6,350 nucleotides of DNA from Calditrichota bacterium (GTDB lineage: Bacteria; Calditrichota; Calditrichia; RBG-13-44-9), in contig JAJRXE010000425.1 of NCBI GenBank assembly GCA_024276455.1, positions 1-6,350 of the forward strand, given 5' to 3'. Shown piece after piece: positions 1-6,350 of this stretch; position 1 is the stretch's first letter; each line of letters starts with the position of its first letter. The notes below the pieces were generated by a model. The model made no database searches and had not been told where the DNA came from. It saw nothing but the letters and a program-made list of their open reading frames with translations. The position numbers and the translations under genes were made by a program.

Positions 1-1430
<1,430 letters not shown>

Positions 1431-1434
1431 AAGG

Positions 1435-1998
1435 TTATTCCTTCTCCTTTCCTACTTCTTCAACAATTTGGTAAATGTCACGTAATTCTCTTTTCTTTTG
1501 CGCCAGGTCCAGCCCGTAACCAATCACAAACTTGTCCTCAATCTCAAATCCGATATAATCGATGGTCAGGGGAACCTTGGCACACCCCTTCTTTACCAAT
1601 AGTGATACAAACTTAAGGCTGGCAGGTTTCATGGATTCGATTCTGCGGCGTAGATAACTGACCGACAGTCCGGAATCCACAATATCTTCCACCACAATCA
1701 CATCCCGCCCGTGCAGATCGGCACTAAAATCTTTAATCATGGTAATCGCTCCGGAAGACACCCGGGCATCGCCGTAGCTGGAAATTTTGATGAAATCGAT
1801 CTCACAATCGATACTTAAATTACGAATTAAATCTGCCAGAAACAACACGGCACCGTTCAGTACCCCCACAAAAATAGGCACCTTGCCCTGGTAGTCTTGC
1901 GAAATCTGGGCGCCTAATTCCCGGATACGCTGTTGAATTTTTTCTTCCGGGATTAAAATTTCGAACTCAAGATCATCGACTATTAGCCTTTTTTTCAC
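1435..1998 (-). CDS. hpt: Hypoxanthine phosphoribosyltransferase
   Basis: This type I phosphoribosyltransferase salvages hypoxanthine (and often guanine), joining it to PRPP to make IMP or GMP in the cytoplasm. The 187-residue product is of normal family length. It carries LNGAVLFLADL (47-57), the flexible-loop signature SSYGDARVSSG (73-83), the PRPP-binding loop VIVVEDIVDSGLS (100-112) with the acidic pair E104/D105, and the purine-site segment DKFVIGYGLD (155-164). The start codon is GTG at 1998, preceded by GAAGGG with a 7-base spacer. It overlaps the end of tilS by 26 bases in another frame, while four bases separate its stop from the ftsH ATG. The order tilS-hpt-ftsH matches that of Bacillus subtilis, where HprT and TilS are reported to form an activator of ftsH; whether that holds here is unknown. 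No key residue appears to be missing. Confidence 0.96.
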   Translation of the reverse strand: MKKRLIVDDLEFEILIPEEKIQQRIRELGAQISQDYQGKVPIFVGVLNGAVLFLADLIRNLSIDCEIDFIKISSYGDARVSSGAITMIKDFSADLHGRDVIVVEDIVDSGLSVSYLRRRIESMKPASLKFVSLLVKKGCAKVPLTIDYIGFEIEDKFVIGYGLDLAQKKRELRDIYQIVEEVGKEKE

Positions 1999-3394
1999 CT
2001 TGGTACCCTTCTTTTATTGTCAAACGCCAAATTTTTTTTGAATCGGTCCGGACCCGGTAGATTTCGCTAATTTGCTGCCCTACCAGCCAGACAATTTCTC
2101 CTTTGTTTTCCAGTACTAATTGTTGTTGGCGCGCCGGAGCAGAAATTTTCCGATCGGTTAAAAAATCGCTCACCAACCTGGAATGTTCCATGCCCAACGG
2201 TACAAACCGATCGCCTGCCTTCCAGGGGCGCAACCGCAGCGGAAATTCCAGGCGGCTGCCGTCGATGAATTCTTCTCTCCGGTCGGCCGTAAAATGAACC
2301 GCCTCCGGCTCAACCGGCTCAACTTTCAACTGCCAACCGCTTTCCGGAATCCGGTACCAGCGATGGGGTTCAATTTCCCGGACAGGGATTTTGACTTCGC
2401 CGGTGGTTTTCCAGAAAACGATTTCTCCGCCGCTCCGGCGACAAACCAGACGCCCACCCCAGTGGAATTGGCGCCCGGGATGTCCCCGCTGCAACCAGTC
2501 CAAAAAATCGTCCAGCTGCTGGAAAGTGATTCCGAATGGTTCTCCGGACAAGGTGCTTAAAATCCGCTCCAGCAGCTTAATTTTTATCCCAGAAAAATAG
2601 ACCTGGAATGGTTGAATTTCAAGGTGAATTTTATTTTCGATCTGTCTTATTTTTGTTTGCCGCCAGGCTTCTTCCACCCGGGCATCCAGCTCCTCTTCCC
2701 ATTCCTGGAAAATTTGGGCCAGTCTTGCCAGATGAAGCGACGCCGCCGGATTGATTTCCTCTTCCAACCGCGGCAAAATCCGGTGGCGAATCCGGTTGCG
2801 CAGGTAGTTCGCTTGCCAATTGGAAAGGTCTTCCCGGAAGGGAATTTTTTGTTCCCGGGCATACTGCGCCAGCTCCCGCCGCCGGGCAAACAGCAACGGG
2901 CGCACCCAGCGTCCCTTCTGCACCCGAATACCAGCCAGTCCCGGCAAGCCGCTACCGGTCAACAGGCGCATAAGTACCGTTTCCGCCTGGTCGTCCAGAT
3001 GGTGGGCGGTGGCAATTTTGTCGAAATCTTTCTCCTCGGCTAACTGCTCGAAACGCCGGGTACGCAAATGGTGCCCGGCTTCTTCCACCGAAAGATGTTG
3101 GCGGCGGGCATATTCTGCCACCGATTCGTGTAATAAAAACACCGGCACCCCCAGCTCCTGCGCCTGCCGACGGACAAACTCGGCATCCGCCTCGGCGGCT
3201 TCGCCCCGCAAACCGTGATTGAGATGCACCACCGCCAGATCCACTTTTAAACGCCGGCGCCACTGAAGCAGCAAGTGCAGCAGCACCATGGAGTCCAGGC
3301 CGCCGCTCACGGCAACCAGAACCTTCTCTTCCGGTGCGAACAGTTGTCTTTTTAAAACAAATTCCAGGAAACGCTGTTTCAGATTTGATTTCAT
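1973..3394 (-). CDS. tilS: tRNA(Ile)-lysidine synthase TilS
   Basis: TilS uses ATP and lysine to convert C34 of tRNA-Ile2 (anticodon CAU) to lysidine, switching both its codon reading (AUA) and its charging from Met to Ile. The 473-residue form has the PP-loop SGGLDS (30-35), NHGLRG (59-64), HHLDDQAET (131-139), TGSGLPGLAGI (146-156) and RNRIRHRILPRL (199-210). A middle substrate-binding region follows, then the TilS C-terminal domain with LRPWKAGDRF (388-397). This is the long, three-domain architecture. The frame stays open back to 3460, but those extra 22 codons run into the upstream tRNA gene, so I chose the ATG at 3394; no other usual start codon lies between it and the tRNA. No strong ribosome binding site is visible, and the nearest purine-rich GCAGG sits in a small hairpin. 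The 3' end overlaps hpt. It lies directly downstream of a Met-type CAU tRNA. Confidence 0.97.
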   Translation of the reverse strand: MKSNLKQRFLEFVLKRQLFAPEEKVLVAVSGGLDSMVLLHLLLQWRRRLKVDLAVVHLNHGLRGEAAEADAEFVRRQAQELGVPVFLLHESVAEYARRQHLSVEEAGHHLRTRRFEQLAEEKDFDKIATAHHLDDQAETVLMRLLTGSGLPGLAGIRVQKGRWVRPLLFARRRELAQYAREQKIPFREDLSNWQANYLRNRIRHRILPRLEEEINPAASLHLARLAQIFQEWEEELDARVEEAWRQTKIRQIENKIHLEIQPFQVYFSGIKIKLLERILSTLSGEPFGITFQQLDDFLDWLQRGHPGRQFHWGGRLVCRRSGGEIVFWKTTGEVKIPVREIEPHRWYRIPESGWQLKVEPVEPEAVHFTADRREEFIDGSRLEFPLRLRPWKAGDRFVPLGMEHSRLVSDFLTDRKISAPARQQQLVLENKGEIVWLVGQQISEIYRVRTDSKKIWRLTIKEGYQGEKKANSR

Positions 3395-3398
3395 CGTG

Positions 3399-3412
3399 GC
3401 AGGTTGACCTGC
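3399..3412 (-). promoter_or_regulatory. Small hairpin at the tilS translation start
   Basis: On the transcript, GCAGG and CCTGC form a 5-bp stem closed by a TCAA loop, ending four bases before the tilS ATG. The arms extend to a 14-base perfect dyad (GCAGGT/ACCTGC around two central bases). The only Shine-Dalgarno-like bases in the 36-base leader lie inside the 5' arm. It could hold down tilS initiation, or the dyad could be a protein-binding site. Both roles are inference from the sequence alone. Confidence 0.35.
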
Positions 3413-3430
3413 AGATATTAAAAAAGAGAG

Positions 3431-3504
3431 TAGCGGCGCAGGGACTCGAACCCCGGACACGTGGATTATGATTCCACTGCTCTGACCAACTGAGCTACGC
3501 CGCC
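3431..3504 (-). tRNA. tRNA-Met (CAU), probably elongator; tRNA-Ile2 is the alternative
   Basis: The 74-base cloverleaf folds fully. Its 7-bp acceptor stem is GGCGGCG with CGCCGCT, including a terminal G1-U72 wobble, and A73 follows. The D stem is GCTC/GAGC. The anticodon stem GTGGA/TCCAC closes the loop ATCATAA with anticodon CAT. The variable loop is GTGTC, and the T stem CGGGG/CCCTG encloses TTCGAGT. CCA is not encoded. A CAT anticodon is shared by initiator Met, elongator Met and Ile2. The paired position 1 excludes the initiator. The G4-C69 and G5-C68 pairs resemble elongator tRNA-Met of Bacillus subtilis (from memory) and differ from the C4-G69/C5-G68 pairs associated with lysidine-modified tRNA-Ile2. 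It lies six bases after a terminator and 36 bases before tilS. A T6 run begins a few bases past its 3' end. Confidence 0.93.
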
Positions 3505-3510
3505 ATCTCT

Positions 3511-3538
3511 AAAAAATTGTCCCGATGAATCGGGACAT
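3511..3538 (-). terminator. Intrinsic (Rho-independent) terminator between the two tRNA genes
   Basis: Read on the minus strand, TGTCCCGA and TCGGGACA form a perfect 8-bp stem around a TTCA tetraloop, followed by one A and then six T residues. This is a textbook intrinsic terminator for tRNA-fMet transcription. In the other direction the hairpin is followed only by an interrupted T/G stretch, so it should act mainly on the minus strand. It ends six bases before the next tRNA gene, leaving no clear room for a separate promoter, so some readthrough is implied if the downstream genes use the upstream promoter. Confidence 0.85.
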
Positions 3539-3549
3539 TGTTTGTTTAG

Positions 3550-3623
<74 letters not shown>

Positions 3624-3641
3624 ATCATCAAAAGCGACGCA

Positions 3642-3670
3642 AATTTAATACCCTTTTCCCCCAATGTCAA
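3642..3670 (-). promoter_or_regulatory. Promoter for tRNA-fMet (and possibly the tRNA-Met-tilS-hpt-ftsH cluster)
   Basis: The minus strand shows a perfect TTGACA (3670-3665), a 17-base spacer, then TAAATT (3647-3642; 4 of 6 matches to TATAAT). The same bases also fit the Bacteroidota promoter pattern: TTG, 20 bases, then TAAATTTG (3647-3640), which matches TAnnTTTG. An A-rich stretch just upstream could act as an UP element. The -10 element ends 18 bases before the mature tRNA 5' end, giving a leader of about 11 bases, which suits a stable RNA promoter. I did not see a comparable element elsewhere in the intergenic regions. Confidence 0.75.
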
Positions 3671-3738
3671 TACCCATTTATTTTTTTGCCCAAAAGACGA
3701 TTTTGTTCCCATTCCACCGTTTTTCCCGGGTGTGCAGG

Positions 3739-3777
3739 CCGGAGAAAGGAATTTTCCCACCTCTTCTTCCTCTCCGG
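3739..3777. repeat. Imperfect inverted repeat (hairpin) upstream of the tRNA-fMet promoter
   Basis: CCGGAGA (3739-3745) pairs with TCTCCGG (3771-3777), and after a 2-base bulge GGAA (3748-3751) pairs with TTCC (3767-3770). The loop is about 15 bases. No T-run follows on either strand, so it is not a classic intrinsic terminator. It lies between the end of lpxK and the tRNA promoter. It could mark the 3' end of the lpxK transcript or be an extragenic palindrome; its role is unknown. Confidence 0.5.
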
Positions 3778-3821
3778 GCAGGCAGAACACACCGCCCGGC
3801 GTCAGAGCGTTCTGTTTGCCC
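3776..3821. repeat. Long inverted repeat (13-bp stem) downstream of lpxK
   Basis: GGGCAGGCAGAAC (3776-3788) pairs with GTTCTGTTTGCCC (3809-3821). In plus-strand RNA all 13 positions pair, two of them as G-U. In minus-strand RNA, the direction of lpxK, the same two positions become an A/C internal loop. A smaller alternative stem, GCCCT (3818-3822) with AGGGC (3831-3835), would compete with it. It starts about 20 bases past the lpxK stop. No T-run follows. It may end or stabilise the lpxK mRNA. Confidence 0.5.
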
Positions 3822-3841
3822 TCCGGCGCAAGGGCGAAGGG

Positions 3842-4903
3842 TTAATCCGCCCCCGTTAACGCCGCCGCCACCGCTTTTTCCAGCGGCGCGGGGTCTCCTT
3901 CCAATTTCATTTCAATGGTCAAATAATAAAACGGCAGAGAATTCAATTTGCCGAGGGTCGCAATTTTCACCGCATCTTTCTGGGTGGTGACGAGCCATTG
4001 GGCTCCGCGGGCCACGGCGCGGCGGGCAATATTTTGCACCTCTTGCTCTGTGTAGTGATGATGATCCGGGACTGCCCGGGTGTAAACAAGCAGGGCGCCC
4101 GCCTCCGTCAGGGTGCGGAAGAACTGCTGTGGATTGGCAAGGCCGCAAAATGCCGCCACCCGCCTGTTTGCCAACTGATTTGGAATCAGCCGCTTCCCGC
4201 CAAAAATTGGCACCAGTTCCCGGGGAACCACGGTTGCCCGGATGATCGGACAGTGCAGGTGCGCCCGTATCCAGCTCTCTACCCGACGGGTTTGCTCCGG
4301 CTGCTGCCCGGAACGGGTTAACACGATCAGCCCGGCGCGCCGAAGGGAAGATTTCACATCCCGGAAATGCGTCAGGGGAAACAAAAACGGCCAACGGGAC
4401 CAGCGGGTGGGGTCAATTAGCACCACATCCAGTCGGCGGGGCAAACGGCGGTGCTGAAAACCGTCGTCTAACAAAAACACCGCCTCCGGGTAGCGCTGTA
4501 GAATCCGTTTCGCCGTTTCACAGCGATCGGCCCCAACCCCCAAAATCACCTCAGGCAAGTTTTGCAACAGCAGATACGGTTCATCGCCAATTTGCTGCGG
4601 CGACACTTTCGAGCGGTTACTCTCGTCCACCACCATCACTCCCCGGTACTGGCGGCGATAACCGCGGGTCAGAATCGCCACCCGAACCCCCTGTTTTAAC
4701 AAAAGACGGGCCAGATATTCGGTAAACGGGGTTTTCCCGGTACCGCCAATCTGGATATTGCCCACGCTGATGGCCCGAAGCTTCAACGCGCAAGAAGGCA
4801 GTATTCCCCAGTCGTACAAGCGGTTGCGCAGGGACACCCCCAGGGTGTATAGCGCCACCAGGGGAAAGAACAACAGACCGAGAATTTTCACCCCTTTAAG
4901 CAC
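3842..4903 (-). CDS. lpxK: Tetraacyldisaccharide 4'-kinase LpxK
   Basis: LpxK phosphorylates the 4' position of the lipid A disaccharide precursor at the inner face of the cytoplasmic membrane, giving lipid IVA. The 353-residue protein has a hydrophobic N-terminal helix (about 7-25) for membrane association. It then shows the P-loop GNIQIGGTGKTP (48-59), LTRGY (78-82), GDEPYLL (106-112), LDDGFQH (145-151) and TTQKDAVKI (306-314), all family signatures. Length is normal. The start used is GTG at 4903, with GAGGA nine bases upstream; it overlaps the preceding acyltransferase gene by 16 bases. A second in-frame GTG at 4891, overlapping that gene's TGA, is possible and would drop only four residues. 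The overlap implies co-transcription and coupling with the acyltransferase. No T-run terminator follows, but tandem hairpins do. Confidence 0.96.
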   Translation of the reverse strand: MLKGVKILGLLFFPLVALYTLGVSLRNRLYDWGILPSCALKLRAISVGNIQIGGTGKTPFTEYLARLLLKQGVRVAILTRGYRRQYRGVMVVDESNRSKVSPQQIGDEPYLLLQNLPEVILGVGADRCETAKRILQRYPEAVFLLDDGFQHRRLPRRLDVVLIDPTRWSRWPFLFPLTHFRDVKSSLRRAGLIVLTRSGQQPEQTRRVESWIRAHLHCPIIRATVVPRELVPIFGGKRLIPNQLANRRVAAFCGLANPQQFFRTLTEAGALLVYTRAVPDHHHYTEQEVQNIARRAVARGAQWLVTTQKDAVKIATLGKLNSLPFYYLTIEMKLEGDPAPLEKAVAAALTGAD

Positions 4904-5553
4904 CGTTCCGCATCCTCATCTAATCGGTTGAGAACCGCTTCCACTTTCCGGGCATATTCCTTCAGTTCGTCCATTTTTTTGACCGGTGGAATGTAAATTG
5001 GTTTGCCGTAGCGGTGCACACAGCGGGAACCGGGTAAAATAAGGAGCAGACGGTCCCAACTATTCAACCGCCGGTAGCGACTGGCCGCCACACCGATCGG
5101 TAAAATGGGGGCGCCGGTTTCCGAGGCCAGCAGAACGGCTCCCAGTTTCATTTTTCGGCGGGGACCGGTGGGACCATCGGGCGTAAAGGTCATGATAAAA
5201 TGTCCGTTTTTCATGCGCTTCTTCATGACCTGGTAAGCTTCCTTCCCGCCACGGGTACTGGATCCCCGAATGGTGGGAATACCAAACGCGTGCAGGACCC
5301 GGGCAATGACTTCCCCATCGAAATGCTGGCTGACCAGCACGTGGGAATTTAGATCCTGGTTGACCAGCAAAGGAAGAAACATGTTTTCGTGCCAGAAACA
5401 GATAATAAAATTTTCTTTTCGGCGCAGCAGCTTCCGGAGGTAATCGCGATGAATCACCCTCACCGAGAGGGTTGCCTGATAGAGAAGCAAAAGAGGTTTG
5501 GCAATGATGTGAGCGGCAAACAGGGTAATTTTCTGAATGATTTTCTTTCGCAT
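4888..5553 (-). CDS. DUF374 (COG2121) lysophospholipid acyltransferase-like protein; possible lipid A acyltransferase
   Basis: This protein belongs to the DUF374 family of membrane-associated acyltransferases, related to the PlsC/LPLAT fold. The 221-residue product has a hydrophobic N-terminal segment (about 9-30) and the catalytic-type motif CFWHENMF (52-59; H55). It also has SQHFDGEVIARVL (75-87) with FGIPTIRGSSTRGG (90-103), TPDGPTGPR (124-132), and TGAPILPIGVAA followed by SWDRLL. This order is typical of the family. The ATG at 5553 has AGGTGA seven bases upstream. The end overlaps lpxK by 16 bases, so it probably acts in the same pathway. From memory, the Helicobacter/Campylobacter lipid A secondary acyltransferase LpxJ belongs to DUF374, so an LpxJ-like role is plausible, but the substrate cannot be read from the sequence. 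A general lysophospholipid acyltransferase is the alternative. Confidence 0.88.
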   Translation of the reverse strand: MRKKIIQKITLFAAHIIAKPLLLLYQATLSVRVIHRDYLRKLLRRKENFIICFWHENMFLPLLVNQDLNSHVLVSQHFDGEVIARVLHAFGIPTIRGSSTRGGKEAYQVMKKRMKNGHFIMTFTPDGPTGPRRKMKLGAVLLASETGAPILPIGVAASRYRRLNSWDRLLLILPGSRCVHRYGKPIYIPPVKKMDELKEYARKVEAVLNRLDEDAERCLKG

Positions 5554-5578
5554 TGGATATTCACCTGCCGGAGCTGGT

Positions 5579-5604
5579 TTCCCGTCGGTGAGCCGGTCCG
5601 GGAA
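5579..5604. repeat. Hairpin in the panD-acyltransferase gap
   Basis: TTCCCG (5579-5584) pairs with CGGGAA (5599-5604), and a further three-base CGG/CCG pairing is possible inside. It lies in the 116-base gap between the panD stop and the DUF374 gene start. No T-run follows, so it is a weak terminator candidate at best. The gap has no convincing promoter and only a 22-codon open frame without support. Confidence 0.3.
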
Positions 5605-5669
5605 GCCAATCGGTCGTTAAAACAGCCATGAACCGCCGGGAAGTTTGGTCAGTCTGTCTCGAATGGTCG

Positions 5670-6026
5670 TCAGAGGACCTCCTCAATCCGATTCCCCTTA
5701 CCCATTAACAGCACCCGGGGCTGGTGTTGAGCAATCTCTTCGTCTGTCAAATAGCAATAGGTTACAATAATAATCAAATCACCCGGCGCTCCCAAACGTG
5801 CCGCCGCCCCGTTTAACCCAATCGTACCGCTGCCCCGTTCCCCGGGAATGGCGTAGGTTTCAAAGCGTGCTCCATTGTTAATATTGAACACATGAACCCG
5901 TTCGTTCGGAGCAATTCCCGCTTTTTCCATGATTTCTTGGTCAATGGTCAACGAACCGTGGTAGTCCAGGTTGGCTTCCGTAATGGTTGCCCGGTGAATT
6001 TTCGCTTTTAAAAATTCTCGCAACAT
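5670..6026 (-). CDS. panD: Aspartate 1-decarboxylase proenzyme PanD
   Basis: PanD decarboxylates L-aspartate to beta-alanine for pantothenate and coenzyme A synthesis. It is made as an inactive pi-chain that cleaves itself at Gly24-Ser25; the new N-terminal serine becomes a pyruvoyl cofactor. The 118-residue product shows YHGSLTID with the cleavage site exactly at G24/S25, plus K9, H11, R54, Y58, N72 and the loop GAAA (73-76), all matching known active-site positions. Length is normal. The ATG at 6026 has GGAG only four bases upstream. The next codon, TTG at 6023, would have better spacing, but the ATG gives the canonical residue numbering and is preferred. It lies 87 bases after the RseC-like gene and 116 bases before the acyltransferase gene. 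No other pantothenate gene is in the window. Confidence 0.97.
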   Translation of the reverse strand: MLREFLKAKIHRATITEANLDYHGSLTIDQEIMEKAGIAPNERVHVFNINNGARFETYAIPGERGSGTIGLNGAAARLGAPGDLIIIVTYCYLTDEEIAQHQPRVLLMGKGNRIEEVL

Positions 6027-6113
6027 CTCTCTCCACTATTTCTCCCTGTTTAATGAAACATCCTGATCCCCGCAGGGCAACGTGGCTTTACCCTCCGGAG
6101 TCACCGAATCCGT

Positions 6114-6350
6114 TCAGGAATGGGTAACCCGAATGACCCGAACCGGTTTCCCGCCGATTTTTTTCTGCAAATGGCGGTCGTAATAATGAATTCCGGTGTA
6201 CACCACCACCATGGCCAGAATTCCACCGATAATTCCCTGGTAGGTTACCAGCAGATGGGGAAACGGCAGCCAGGCTTGGAAAAGGTAGTATCCTGCCACC
6301 AGCGCCACCAGTGGTAAAAAGAACAGTAAAAAGGCCGATTTAATGGCAAA
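6114..6350 (-). CDS. C-terminal part of a two-helix membrane protein, probably RseC/MucC family (5' end outside window)
   Basis: The open frame enters at the window edge and ends with TGA at 6116-6114, giving 78 residues; a GTG at 6308 is internal, not the likely start. The fragment has one transmembrane helix beginning near KSAFLLFFLPLVALVAGYYL and a second near GIIGGILAMVVVYTGI. These are followed by YYDRHLQKK and a short strand-like tail PVRVIRV. The two closely spaced helices, the lysine-serine-alanine entry to the first helix and the basic tail ending in a V/I-rich strand resemble RseC/MucC proteins (SoxR-reducing system / sigma-E modulators). The cysteine-rich N-terminal region that would confirm this lies outside the window. 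Another small two-helix membrane protein remains possible. Confidence 0.65.
   Translation of the reverse strand, partial: FAIKSAFLLFFLPLVALVAGYYLFQAWLPFPHLLVTYQGIIGGILAMVVVYTGIHYYDRHLQKKIGGKPVRVIRVTHS

Noticed and set aside
2612..3263. Several open frames on both strands inside tilS
   Set aside because: The products have biased composition (rich in Pro, Arg, Gly, Ser) and no motifs. tilS motifs run through the whole stretch in one uninterrupted frame.
3395..3460. N-terminal extension of TilS by 22 residues
   Set aside because: The extra codons read into the 3' half of the tRNA-Met gene, and TilS family similarity begins only after the internal Met at 3394.
3431..3504. Calling the tRNA next to tilS a tRNA-Ile2 lysidine substrate
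   Set aside because: The acceptor pairs G4-C69 and G5-C68 match elongator tRNA-Met rather than the C4-G69/C5-G68 pattern of tRNA-Ile2. It is kept as the alternative, not the call.
3998..4457. Plus-strand and alternate-frame open frames within lpxK
   Set aside because: The lpxK frame is intact with its motifs on both sides of this stretch, and the alternatives have no recognisable features.
5570..5640. A 22-codon minus-strand frame starting at an ATG between panD and the acyltransferase gene
   Set aside because: It has no convincing ribosome binding site and no recognisable sequence, and it is too short to support without conservation data.
6047..6060. A 5-bp hairpin (TGTTT/AAACA) and a weak TTGCCC-based promoter upstream of panD
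   Set aside because: The stem is short and AT-rich, and the -10 match is only 3 of 6. Neither is above what chance would give.

Overview
This window looks like an ordinary chromosomal housekeeping segment of a Gram-negative, lipid A-producing bacterium. Every gene I can support is on the minus strand, so transcription runs from high to low coordinates. Lipid A phosphorylation (LpxK), a DUF374 acyltransferase and a probable RseC-type membrane protein point to a diderm. The two tRNA genes do not encode their 3' CCA. The clearest promoter fits both a sigma70 -35 box and the TAnnTTTG -7 element described in Bacteroidota. The initiator tRNA has U rather than A at position 72. Together these hint at a member of the FCB superphylum (a Bacteroidota or Calditrichota-like relative), but that placement is inference and is not secure.

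Layout in the direction of transcription. Positions 6350-6114 hold the C-terminal tail of a two-helix membrane protein resembling RseC/MucC. Positions 6026-5670 are panD (aspartate decarboxylase, pantothenate/CoA synthesis). Positions 5553-4888 encode a DUF374 acyltransferase that overlaps lpxK (4903-3842, lipid A 4'-kinase); these two form a small lipid A module. A structured 218-base intergenic stretch follows, with two tandem hairpins and then a strong promoter. Next come the initiator tRNA-fMet gene, an intrinsic terminator, a second CAU tRNA (probably elongator Met), and the cluster tilS - hpt - ftsH. ftsH runs off the low-coordinate edge of the window.

How the genes work together. tilS, hpt and ftsH are tightly packed: tilS overlaps hpt by 26 bases and four bases separate hpt from ftsH. 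They are very probably co-transcribed and translationally coupled. The same order is known from Bacillus subtilis, where TilS and HprT are reported to activate ftsH. TilS modifies a CAU tRNA (tRNA-Ile2) and must reject the two Met-type CAU tRNAs encoded just upstream.

I found no evidence of a new defence, mobile or biosynthetic system. There are no mobile elements, CRISPR arrays or frameshifted genes. The points most worth a second look are regulatory: the terminator between the two tRNA genes, which leaves no room for a separate promoter; the hybrid-looking promoter; the hairpin pair after lpxK; the hairpin at the tilS start; and the possible LpxJ-like role of the DUF374 protein.
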